This document shows positions 44,437-52,006 of a stretch of 64,000 bases of DNA, piece after piece; the first letter of the stretch is position 1; every line of letters begins with the position of its first letter. Made by a program: the position numbers and the translations under genes. The stretch spans positions 1-64,000 of the forward strand of contig NZ_JAMBOH010000018.1 of the NCBI RefSeq assembly GCF_023715505.1. Direction: 5' to 3'. Under the pieces are notes generated by a model. That model was not told the origin of the DNA and searched no databases. It saw only the letters and a list, made by a program, of their open reading frames with translations. The stretch is from Neobacillus cucumis. Lineage in GTDB: Bacteria; Bacillota; Bacilli; Bacillales_B; DSM-18226.

Positions 44437-45168
44437 TTACATGGTAGTCTCTTTTCCAACTAATTTTCGAATGAAATGAATAAGGAAGGTACTTAAGAAA
44501 ATTCCAATTAGGATACTAAAAAACACAAATTCATCCATATGGAATCCAAAAGCCGAAACAATCATTTTCACCCCAATAATCGCTACAAGGATAAAAGCCG
44601 TTGTCTCGAATTCGGGCACTTTTTCGATAAGGGCAAGAAAAAGGTGCGCGACTCCCCGCATCATCAAAATTCCGATGACTCCTCCAAGCAATAAAATCCA
44701 CTCTTGATTTGAGACACCAAACGCGGCAATGACACTGTCAAAACTGAAGGCAATGTCCATCAGCTCTACCGTTAACACGGTCCGCCAGAAGCTTTTCTTT
44801 CGACTTTGAACTTCGTCCTCCTCTTCATTTTTAGTTAAAAAGTTTTGAAATACAATCCAAAGCAGATAGTGACCCCCGATTATTTTTATCCAAGGGATAG
44901 TTGTTAGTGTTACGCCAATTCCGATTGCTATTATTCGAAAAAAATAAGCCCCAAATATCCCATAAAATAAGGCTTTTCTTTGCTGTTTCTTCGGAAGATG
45001 TTTGACCATTACCGCTAAAACAAGGGCATTATCGGCTGACAGCAGGCCTTCTAGGATAATCAAGGTACCAATTACTCCCCAGCTGGCTGGATTCATAAAT
45101 ACCTCTTTAAAGGCCTCCAGTGAAAAAATGGTACTGTAACTATTTAATATTCCTTGTAAGAAGTCCAT
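44437..45168 (-). CDS. TerC-family membrane protein (YceF/YkoY-like)
   Basis: A 243-residue protein with about seven helices. It has the TerC motifs EGLLSADNALVLAVMVKHLP and VELMDIAFSFDSVIAAFGVS, whose membrane-embedded acidic residues are characteristic. TerC-family proteins in Bacillus (YceF, YkoY) are implicated in metal, chiefly manganese, efflux and metalation of exported proteins. I looked for a yybP-ykoY manganese riboswitch upstream and did not find it. AAAGGAAG precedes the ATG. Confidence 0.9.
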   Translation of the reverse strand: MDFLQGILNSYSTIFSLEAFKEVFMNPASWGVIGTLIILEGLLSADNALVLAVMVKHLPKKQQRKALFYGIFGAYFFRIIAIGIGVTLTTIPWIKIIGGHYLLWIVFQNFLTKNEEEDEVQSRKKSFWRTVLTVELMDIAFSFDSVIAAFGVSNQEWILLLGGVIGILMMRGVAHLFLALIEKVPEFETTAFILVAIIGVKMIVSAFGFHMDEFVFFSILIGIFLSTFLIHFIRKLVGKETTM

Positions 45169-45246
45169 CTGGATTTATTTCTTCCTTTCTCATTCCAGTA
45201 ATGTTTGTCCAAATTAGGCAGGTTTGTCTCCTTACTTAAATGTATG

Positions 45247-45274
45247 AAAGCCATATGAATATATGACTGGCTTT
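45247..45274 (-). other. Hairpin upstream of the TerC gene
   Basis: AAAGCCA...TGGCTTT stem with an AT-rich, partly self-complementary loop, 79 bases before the start codon. It may be a leader structure or a second terminator. Confidence 0.4.
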
Positions 45275-45290
45275 CTTTAACACACAAAAA

Positions 45291-45328
45291 AAGCCTGTAC
45301 TCCCTCGAAACAAACGGAGTACAGGCTT
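45291..45328 (-). terminator. Terminator of the FMN reductase gene
   Basis: Perfect stem AAGCCTGTACTCC / GGAGTACAGGCTT with T7 on the minus strand, just past the stop. Confidence 0.9.
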
Positions 45329-45334
45329 TAGTTC

Positions 45335-45874
45335 TTATTCTTTAATTAAGTCAATAAACCGATTAACGACCTCATCAACAAATTTAACTGTTGCTTCATC
45401 TGTTAGGCGGCCTGTTTTCTCATCAAATTTAGCCATAGCTTGGTTTATGAGAATCTCATTGCCAACTGGCGATAAAAGCTTTACTTGTAATGCAGTTAAA
45501 ATTTGACGCAACTGAAGCTGAGCACGTAATGTTCCCATTACCCCGGTCGCAGCCCCTGCAGTCATAACTGGTTTGCCAATTAGTACCTTATCGACACGTG
45601 ATAACCAATCAAGTGCATTTTTTAAGACTCCTGGAATCGACCAGTTGTATTCCGGAGTAATGATCATCACAGCGTCCGCTTCTTTTACCTTCTGTTTAAA
45701 CTTCAGTACAGAATCAGCAGGATTGAGTTCTTCATCCTGGTTATAATGCGGGAGCACTCCAAGATCTAGTATTTCTAAATCAAATTTATTAGCGAAACGC
45801 TCCTGAATCGTGTAGGCCAATTGCTTGTTATATGAATCTTTCCGTAAACTACCCACAAGTGCTACGATTTTCAT
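45335..45874 (-). CDS. NADPH-dependent FMN reductase family protein
   Basis: A 179-residue flavodoxin-fold reductase. The phosphate-binding loop LVGSLRKDSYNKQLA (5-19) and TPEYNWSIPGVLKNALDWLSR are classic for the YhdA/azobenzene reductase group. It reduces FMN, quinones or azo compounds with NADPH. It is monocistronic with a strong terminator. Confidence 0.92.
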   Translation of the reverse strand: MKIVALVGSLRKDSYNKQLAYTIQERFANKFDLEILDLGVLPHYNQDEELNPADSVLKFKQKVKEADAVMIITPEYNWSIPGVLKNALDWLSRVDKVLIGKPVMTAGAATGVMGTLRAQLQLRQILTALQVKLLSPVGNEILINQAMAKFDEKTGRLTDEATVKFVDEVVNRFIDLIKE

Positions 45875-45953
45875 TGTATTCCACCTTTTTCCTATGTAAT
45901 AAGTCGATTATAGAAATAATAATTTATAATTTCAATTTTCTTGCTTACTCTAG

Positions 45954-45986
45954 AAAAAACCGATTTCTTAAGAAACCGGTTTTTTA
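45954..45986. terminator. Terminator between FMN reductase start and the MltG-like gene
   Basis: AAAAAACCG.TTTC / GAAACCGGTTTTTT inverted repeat with A and T flanks. It serves the minus-strand gene ending at 45988. Confidence 0.8.
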
Positions 45987-45987
45987 A

Positions 45988-46485
45988 TCATTTGAAAATA
46001 GTGGCGACAACCTGGTCATATGTCATCTTACTGTCAACCACGAAAACTCCTGGGCGTAATTTGTTTTCCAGCCCTTTAGCCTCGATATCCTTTGAAAAAT
46101 CAAAGGCGTTCTTAACGATATTCGCGGATACAAGGATTTTACCTACATCAATACTAGTCATGCCGTCTGCTACATTAATGACAACACGTGTTTCCGTTTT
46201 AGTTGCGTCGGTAGCTGCCGCAGGGACGGCTTTTGTTTGGACTGATGCCTTGGCATCCTGCACTTGTTTATCATTTTCGACCTTCGTTTGAACGACATAG
46301 CCCTTTGCTTCCAGCTGTTTTTTCATTTCATCATCAGATGGCTGAACCTTCTCAGCTGAAGTAGTGACTGATGATTTAGCAGTTGCATTGGCAGCATCAT
46401 TTTTTCCAGAAAGATAAATTGCACCGCAAATTGTGGTGGTGATCAGCATACCGGTTGCAAAGCTGCTAAGTAAATTAATTTTCAT
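45988..46485 (-). CDS. MltG/YceG-like membrane-anchored protein
   Basis: A 165-residue protein. An N-terminal anchor (LLSSFATGMLITTTICGAIYLSG) is followed by an Ala/Thr/Lys-rich linker (about 30-100). The C-terminal module (RVVINVADGMTSIDVGKILVSANIVKNAFDFSKDI, then KLRPGVFVVDSKMTYDQVVATIF) resembles the LysM-like entry domain of MltG endolytic transglycosylases, without the catalytic domain. It overlaps the upstream gene by 11 bases. ATG 46485 uses the SD AGAAAGG. A cell-envelope role is inferred. Confidence 0.7.
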   Translation of the reverse strand: MKINLLSSFATGMLITTTICGAIYLSGKNDAANATAKSSVTTSAEKVQPSDDEMKKQLEAKGYVVQTKVENDKQVQDAKASVQTKAVPAAATDATKTETRVVINVADGMTSIDVGKILVSANIVKNAFDFSKDIEAKGLENKLRPGVFVVDSKMTYDQVVATIFK

Positions 46486-46855
46486 TTGCAACCTTTCTCC
46501 CTTCCTTTAATGTCCGGTAAGGAGCGAGCATTTGTTCAATCTTCTCTACACTTACTTGTTTCATATCGGCAATGCTTTCAGTTGAGTAATTGCGGTTCGC
46601 CAAATCGAGTACTTCACGCATGAAGACTTTCTCTTCAGAAGTAAGTTGAACTCCTGCTTCCCTCATGACGACTTCAATATCAAGTTCAATGTTCCTAATT
46701 GAATCTTGGATAGCATTGATTTCCTTCATTGTAGAAATATGAATTAAATCAATTTGCTTATGTTCTGCCTTTGATGCTTGAGATGTCCTGTAAATTGAAA
46801 TCACTAGTAATAAAACAGAAATCCCGAATAATCCGGCTAAAGTCCAAACCATCAT
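46475..46855 (-). CDS. Uncharacterised membrane-anchored coiled-coil protein
   Basis: A 126-residue protein with one N-terminal TM helix (VWTLAGLFGISVLLLVISIY), a coiled-coil-like stretch (EINAIQDSIRNIELDIEVVMR) and a C-terminal helix-turn-helix-like tail (NYSTESIADMKQVSVEKIEQML). GGAGGG precedes the ATG. It is co-transcribed and overlapping with the MltG-like gene, so the two probably act together at the membrane. Confidence 0.65.
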   Translation of the reverse strand: MMVWTLAGLFGISVLLLVISIYRTSQASKAEHKQIDLIHISTMKEINAIQDSIRNIELDIEVVMREAGVQLTSEEKVFMREVLDLANRNYSTESIADMKQVSVEKIEQMLAPYRTLKEGRKVANEN

Positions 46856-47027
46856 TTTTAATACCCTCCAATAGTTTATAACAAATATATATTATACAAC
46901 CAATCTAGTTTTTTTGCCTATTTTAACTGCAAAATACGGCTAAAGTCGTAGAAATTTGGCATATTACGGAGAACTAGGAAACATTTATTTCTAATAATAG
47001 GAATACACGGAAATTAATTGTGATAAC

Positions 47028-47211
47028 GAACAAAAACGCAAGCGCCTTGAAACAGCCCTGACAAGCATAAGACGCTCAGGGAAAGAAGGCGTTCTTTTCC
47101 TTCATTTCCTGAGTAGCTGTAGATCATCGAGGGGCTAGGCGCTGGAGCTGGACGTCGATAGTCCATTTATTAAGAGCTATCCACAAGCGAAAATTTTATG
47201 ATTTCTTTAAC
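47028..47211 (+). repeat. Interspersed ~184-bp repeat, copy C
   Basis: Same blocks as copies A, B and D (CGCAAGCGCCTTGAAACAGC, ACGCTCAGGGAAAGAAGGCG, GAGGGGCTAGGCGCTGGAGC). Its inner hairpin carries mismatches (TTTCCTGAGTAGC). It abuts the terminator of the aldo/keto reductase gene. Confidence 0.93.
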
Positions 47212-47220
47212 GATAAAAAA

Positions 47221-47244
47221 GTGATGAGACAAAAATCTCATCAC
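47221..47244 (-). terminator. Terminator of the 47252 aldo/keto reductase gene
   Basis: GTGATGAGA / TCTCATCAC stem then T6 on the minus strand. Confidence 0.9.
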
Positions 47245-47251
47245 TCATTAT

Positions 47252-48181
47252 TTAAGATTGGAAAATTTGGTCAATTTCATTAATTTCATCTTTGGTTAAC
47301 TGGATCTCCAATGATTTAAGATTATGGAGTACTTGTTCTTCCCTTTTTGCTCCTGGAATGATAACATCAATAGCCTCGCGGGTCAAATACCAAGCAAGAA
47401 CAATATGTGCTACTTCTGCCCCCTTTGCATTGGCAATTTTGCGAATGCGCTCCACTCTTTCAAGTGTATCCTCGAAAATCTCCTTTTTGAAAAACTTCCC
47501 GCGCTTTTCTTTAAGATTTGTATTCTTATCATATTTACCGGTCAATAAACCAGAGGCAAGAGGGAAGTACGGAATAAAGGAGATTCGATTGTTGTTGACG
47601 TAAGGAAACAATTCCCTCTCGGCTTCACGGCTTAGTAAGTTGTACTCACCTTGGTACACATCTACATATCCATCCTTATTGGCCTCTTTCAACTGCTCGA
47701 TGGAAAAATTAGAAACCCCGATGGCTCTAATCTTCCCTTCATCTTTCAATTGTTTTAATGCACCTACCGCTTCATCCTTCGGTGTGTCTTGGTCGGGAAA
47801 ATGGATATAAAATAAATCTATGTAATCTGTTTGCAGCCGCTGTAAGCTCTCTTCGACAGCTTGTTTTAAAAAGGCTGGAGAATTATCAATGACGATGTCT
47901 TTTTCGACGAATTTATGGGCAGCTTTAGTAGCAATGACAATCTCCGAACGACCGCCGTTTTCTTTTACAACTTCCCCAATAATCTCTTCAGAACGTTTTG
48001 GGCCGTAGATAAAAGCGGTATCCAAGAAATTAATCCCGTTCGCGAGTCCGGTACGAACTAATTCTCTGCCTGCTTCTTCGTCAAGGTTTGGGAATAGATT
48101 GTGACCACCGACAGCATTGGTGCCCAGACCAATCGGATTGACATATAAATCGGTTTTTCCAATACGAACTTGATTTGACAT
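47252..48181 (-). CDS. Aldo/keto reductase (IolS/YqkF-like)
   Basis: A 309-residue NADPH-dependent reductase. Motifs are [33 protein letters not shown] (Asp and Tyr), VIATKAAH (Lys), [10 protein letters not shown] (His), [10 protein letters not shown] and [16 protein letters not shown]. It belongs to the AKR11-type group. The substrate is unknown. AGGAGATG precedes the ATG. It is independent of the other aldo/keto reductase at 37.9 kb, which is of a different subfamily. Confidence 0.92.
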   Translation of the reverse strand: MSNQVRIGKTDLYVNPIGLGTNAVGGHNLFPNLDEEAGRELVRTGLANGINFLDTAFIYGPKRSEEIIGEVVKENGGRSEIVIATKAAHKFVEKDIVIDNSPAFLKQAVEESLQRLQTDYIDLFYIHFPDQDTPKDEAVGALKQLKDEGKIRAIGVSNFSIEQLKEANKDGYVDVYQGEYNLLSREAERELFPYVNNNRISFIPYFPLASGLLTGKYDKNTNLKEKRGKFFKKEIFEDTLERVERIRKIANAKGAEVAHIVLAWYLTREAIDVIIPGAKREEQVLHNLKSLEIQLTKDEINEIDQIFQS

Positions 48182-48254
48182 TTACCAATCATCTCCTTAT
48201 TTTACATATTTTCATGATAACAAACATTGGATAAATAGACTAAATGAAAGACTT

Positions 48255-48875
48255 TTAAAAAATCAGACTTCTTAACTCAGCCTCAGTATATTTACCCTTA
48301 ATGCCTTGTTTATCTTGAAAATAAAGGTAGATTTCTTCATTGGAATAATCCTCTTTTAAACCTTTTATTATCGTTGCTAAATAAGCATGTGAAGGCTTTT
48401 TCCATTCAACATCATTGACACCCCACGATGCAGTAAACGTAAAAATTGGATAACCTTTTTCCTCCCCTAAATACAAAATATTCCCGTACCAAGCATTGCG
48501 GCGGAATACTTTCGAACCGTTTTTGATAACCTCATTTAAGTCAACCATAAAATCTATTCCGTTATTTTCCTGACTAACCACATCTATAAACTGCTCCATA
48601 GTGATTAAGTATTTCTTACTATATGTAACATAACGTGGATCTTGGGTTAACCCAATAAACGCCACCCCTTGTGATTCCCATTTTGCTGCCTCTTTTGCAA
48701 AGTAAAGGGGAAAATTCATGGTAAAAGTGGACGAAGCTACTGGAAGTGAGGGATCTTTGCATCCTGTCTCCATCTTTGTAGAGCCTTCAGGTTTTCCCCC
48801 TTTTATGTAACAAAAAAAACGATCAGTATTAATATTTGACCCATAACTTGCATACCAGACATAATTTTTGTTCAC
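48255..48875 (-). CDS. Gamma-glutamylcyclotransferase-like fold protein
   Basis: A 206-residue protein whose opening VWYASYGSNINTDRFFCYIKGG matches the YGSN substrate loop of the GGCT-like fold. The rest (NAWYGNILYLGEEKGYPIFTF) is uncharacterised. The catalytic Glu of true gamma-glutamylcyclotransferases is not confidently placed, so activity is uncertain. The start is GTG 48875, with AAGGTGGGA upstream; the open frame to 48944 lacks an SD. Confidence 0.7.
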   Translation of the reverse strand: MNKNYVWYASYGSNINTDRFFCYIKGGKPEGSTKMETGCKDPSLPVASSTFTMNFPLYFAKEAAKWESQGVAFIGLTQDPRYVTYSKKYLITMEQFIDVVSQENNGIDFMVDLNEVIKNGSKVFRRNAWYGNILYLGEEKGYPIFTFTASWGVNDVEWKKPSHAYLATIIKGLKEDYSNEEIYLYFQDKQGIKGKYTEAELRSLIF

Positions 48876-49011
48876 TATTATCCCACCTTTCTTCCCTTTT
48901 TCCTTATATTGTAACACTAATCGGGCTGTACGATATTGGCTCACAGCTTATGATTACTCACATATTTGCTAAAACTACTTATAATAATTCCTTTTCTATT
49001 AGGAGGACAAC

Positions 49012-50592
49012 ATGAAACTAACCGATACACTTGTACAATGCTTAGAAAATGAAGGGGTTGAATACATCTTTGGAATCGTCGGCACAGAAACACTCGATCT
49101 AGCCGAATCCCTTTCAAAATCAACAAAGATACAGTATGTGAATGTCAGGCACGAACAAGGCGCCGCCTTTATGGCTGACGTCTACGGAAGACTATCAAAA
49201 AAAGCAGGCGTCTGTTTATCGACACTTGGGCCAGGTGCTGCTAACCTCGTCACAGGTATTGCCAGCGCACAGCTTGACCATTCCCCGCTAGTGGCCTTAA
49301 TTGGCCAGGCTGGGATTGAGCGCCAGCATGGTGAATCACATCAATATATGGATATTGTCAAACTACTAGAACCTGCAACAAAATGGAGTACACAAATTCT
49401 TGATTCACAAACGGTCCCAACAGTTATTCGAAAAGCTTTCAGACTTGCCCTTATGGAGAAACCAGGTTCTGTTGCCATCACCCTTCCAGAAAACTTCGCG
49501 GCCCAACCGATTGCAAATACACCTATACCGATTACGCCAACCCCTGTAACGGTTCCAGATGCAGAATCACTAAACGCAGCAAAGGAACTTATTCAAAAAT
49601 ATACTAAACCTTTCATTATTATAGGAAATGGTTTAATCCGACAAGAGGCTGTCCAAGAGCTTATAACCTTTATCGACCGCCTTCAATCCCCTGCCACACA
49701 CAGTTTTATGGCAAAAGGGATTTTACCACCAGAACACCAACAGAATTTTTTCACATTCGGATTCAAAGAAAACGACGCTGTTCTTGCTGGTATAAATGAA
49801 GCAGACCTTTTAATTGTCATTGGTTTTGATTTTGTTGAGCAGCTGCCAAACGCTTGGAATAAAAACAAACTCCCAGTTTTACATATTGATCCATTGCCAG
49901 CAGAAGTAAATGAATATTACCCGGTTCAGTGTGAGCTTGTCGGTAACATAAAGAAAACGCTTGAAGCCCTAAACCAAGCAGAGTTAACGGTCAAATCATG
50001 GCTGCCTTCAGGTGACCTGCAAGCTCAAATAAAAACAACCTATCAAATAAACGAAAACCAAAAAGAATCACTTAACATAGAGAATGTTGTCCACCTAATT
50101 GAGAAATTTTCTCCCGAGAACACGATTGTCATTTCGGATGTCGGCGCCCATAAAGTATCAATCGCTAAAACTTATCAGCCTAAAGAACCTAACCGGTTAA
50201 TCGTCTCAAATGGGCTGGCCACCATGGGGATTGCCATCCCAGGTTCAATCGGGGCAAAACTGGCCTGCACTAATGACCCTGTTATATGTATTACCGGTGA
50301 CGGCGGCGCTCTTATGAATTTTGCTGAACTCGAGACTGCTAAGCGTCTGGGCCTCTCGTTTACCATTATTATTTTGGACGACTCGATGTTAAAGCTTGAA
50401 GTAAAACAAATGAACAATAAGTTTGGAAACACCTACGGAGTAACCTTCGAAAACCCCGATTTTGTCCAGCTCGCTCAAAGCTTCGGGGTAAAGGGAATTA
50501 GGCCTAACACATTAGCCGAACTGGAAACCATTCTTAAAGAACCGCAACAAGAAATCGTGCTTATCGACCTTGTCACACAAAGTCCAGGGTAA
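49012..50592 (+). CDS. Acetolactate synthase-like ThDP-dependent enzyme
   Basis: A 526-residue thiamine-diphosphate enzyme of the acetohydroxyacid synthase/pyruvate oxidase group. The PYR domain carries GTETLDLAESL and RHEQGAAFMADVYGRLS with the catalytic Glu. A central domain (about 185-330) and a PP domain with GDGGALMNFAELETA (GDG...N ThDP motif) follow. It is shorter than catabolic AlsS (about 570 residues), and no regulatory small subunit gene is nearby. Acetolactate formation from pyruvate is the likely reaction, though related decarboxylases are possible. AGGAGG precedes the ATG. Confidence 0.85.
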   Translation: MKLTDTLVQCLENEGVEYIFGIVGTETLDLAESLSKSTKIQYVNVRHEQGAAFMADVYGRLSKKAGVCLSTLGPGAANLVTGIASAQLDHSPLVALIGQAGIERQHGESHQYMDIVKLLEPATKWSTQILDSQTVPTVIRKAFRLALMEKPGSVAITLPENFAAQPIANTPIPITPTPVTVPDAESLNAAKELIQKYTKPFIIIGNGLIRQEAVQELITFIDRLQSPATHSFMAKGILPPEHQQNFFTFGFKENDAVLAGINEADLLIVIGFDFVEQLPNAWNKNKLPVLHIDPLPAEVNEYYPVQCELVGNIKKTLEALNQAELTVKSWLPSGDLQAQIKTTYQINENQKESLNIENVVHLIEKFSPENTIVISDVGAHKVSIAKTYQPKEPNRLIVSNGLATMGIAIPGSIGAKLACTNDPVICITGDGGALMNFAELETAKRLGLSFTIIILDDSMLKLEVKQMNNKFGNTYGVTFENPDFVQLAQSFGVKGIRPNTLAELETILKEPQQEIVLIDLVTQSPG

Positions 50593-50977
50593 GCTAAGAA
50601 ACGAAAATGGCCTTCTTCCCAGAATATGTAGATAGTAAGTCTTATTTTAGGGAGTGTAACTTTTTATGTTTTGAAAAGTTTCAAAACAAATCTACAAGAA
50701 AAAGGCAGTACTTATAACGACATTGGTTATAGGTATTGTTTTTTTCTTGTTATAGTACAAAGTAAACTGTACTATATCAAAAGTTTTAAAAATTGTAACT
50801 GATTCCTCCAACTTACTTACTTTTCTTGACTTTATCGCAATGAGGAGCCTGTTACATTTTTATAATAAAAATTCTGTTGTAACTAATTTTGCATCCTGTT
50901 ACAATGTAACCATAGAATTTATAGAATATTTATAAAATTCTAATTGTTAATGTTCTAAACGATTGGAGGAATGCTTG
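50593..50977. promoter_or_regulatory. Upstream region of the ferredoxin oxidoreductase operon with three palindromes
   Basis: Palindromes are at 50668-50687 (GTTTTGAAA-AG-TTTCAAAAC), about 50713-50731 (TATAAC-N7-GTTATA) and 50751-50776 (TATAGTACA-N8-TGTACTATA). They are candidate operators or transcript structures. No ORF is present. Confidence 0.55.
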
Positions 50978-51988
50978 TTGTCAAGATTACCAAAAGTGAA
51001 TGAATTAGGTTTCTTTGAAATCCGACTTGAATCCATTGGCGGTTTAGGAGCCAATTTGGCCGGAAAGATGCTTTCTGAGGATGGAGTTGTTGGAAACGGA
51101 CTCAATGGAGTCGGTTTTTCATCATATGGATCCGAGAAAAAAGGATCCCCTGTAAAAGCACACATTCGTTTTTGTGATCCAGAAACGAACATACGTGACA
51201 CCACACCAATCGAACGTCCACATGTAGTCGGCATTTTCCATGATGCCCTTTTCAAAACCATTGATTGTACCAGTGGGATTTACCCCGATAGCACCATCTT
51301 AGTGAACTCACAAAAAACTCCTGACGAACTCAAAACTGCAATGAAAATCCCTGGCGGAACCATCGCTATCGTTGATGCAACAGGGATTGCCCTCGAAGAA
51401 CAAACAAAAGCCAACACTGCCATGTTAGGGGCACTGTACCGAATCTTAAATTTCTTAGACCCAGAGTCGATGAGACAGACCATTCGCCGCACCTTCGAAA
51501 AGAAATACCCACACTTAGTCGAACCAAACATTCGTACTTTTGATCGCGGTTTTAATGAAGTTGAATTCCAAACCTACTTAGTAGATGAAAAAACAACGCT
51601 AAAACCATTTAAACGCGCAGAACCATTGCTAGGTTACGAAACTCAGACAATTGGCGGGACGATCATCAATCCTGGTAACAGTATCTTAAAGGACCTAAGT
51701 ATTTCTCGTGCCGGAATGCTGCCCCATTTTCATGAGGAAAAATGTATTAATTGTGCAGCCTGCGATACCGCTTGCCCTGACTTTTGTTTTGTTTGGGTAG
51801 AAAAGGCCGATAAACGGGGCCGGCCGCAAATGTTCCTGCAAGGGATTGACTATCAATATTGTAAGGGCTGCTTAAAATGCGTTCATGCTTGTCCTGTTGA
51901 CGCTCTATCAAGTGAGCGGGAATATAATGACGGCTACGCAGACAAAAACCGCGTGCCGCATTTATTTGATTTAGCGATTCGAAACTAA
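50978..51988 (+). CDS. 2-oxoacid:ferredoxin oxidoreductase, fused gamma-delta subunit
   Basis: A 336-residue protein. Residues about 1-200 form the gamma domain of pyruvate/2-oxoacid:ferredoxin oxidoreductases (FFEIRLESIGGLGANLAGKM). The C-terminal delta module carries two 4Fe-4S motifs, CINCAACDTACP and CKGCLKCVHACP, which pass electrons to ferredoxin. The start is TTG 50978, 7 bases after GGAGGA. It is followed 18 bases later by the alpha-beta gene, so the enzyme is a two-polypeptide complex. Confidence 0.9.
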   Translation: MSRLPKVNELGFFEIRLESIGGLGANLAGKMLSEDGVVGNGLNGVGFSSYGSEKKGSPVKAHIRFCDPETNIRDTTPIERPHVVGIFHDALFKTIDCTSGIYPDSTILVNSQKTPDELKTAMKIPGGTIAIVDATGIALEEQTKANTAMLGALYRILNFLDPESMRQTIRRTFEKKYPHLVEPNIRTFDRGFNEVEFQTYLVDEKTTLKPFKRAEPLLGYETQTIGGTIINPGNSILKDLSISRAGMLPHFHEEKCINCAACDTACPDFCFVWVEKADKRGRPQMFLQGIDYQYCKGCLKCVHACPVDALSSEREYNDGYADKNRVPHLFDLAIRN

Positions 51989-52006
51989 GGAAAGGGGCGG
52001 GAATTT

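Noticed and set aside
45170..45290. yybP-ykoY manganese riboswitch before the TerC gene
   Set aside because: Searched because TerC genes often carry it. The conserved aptamer segments are not present; only a simple hairpin is seen.
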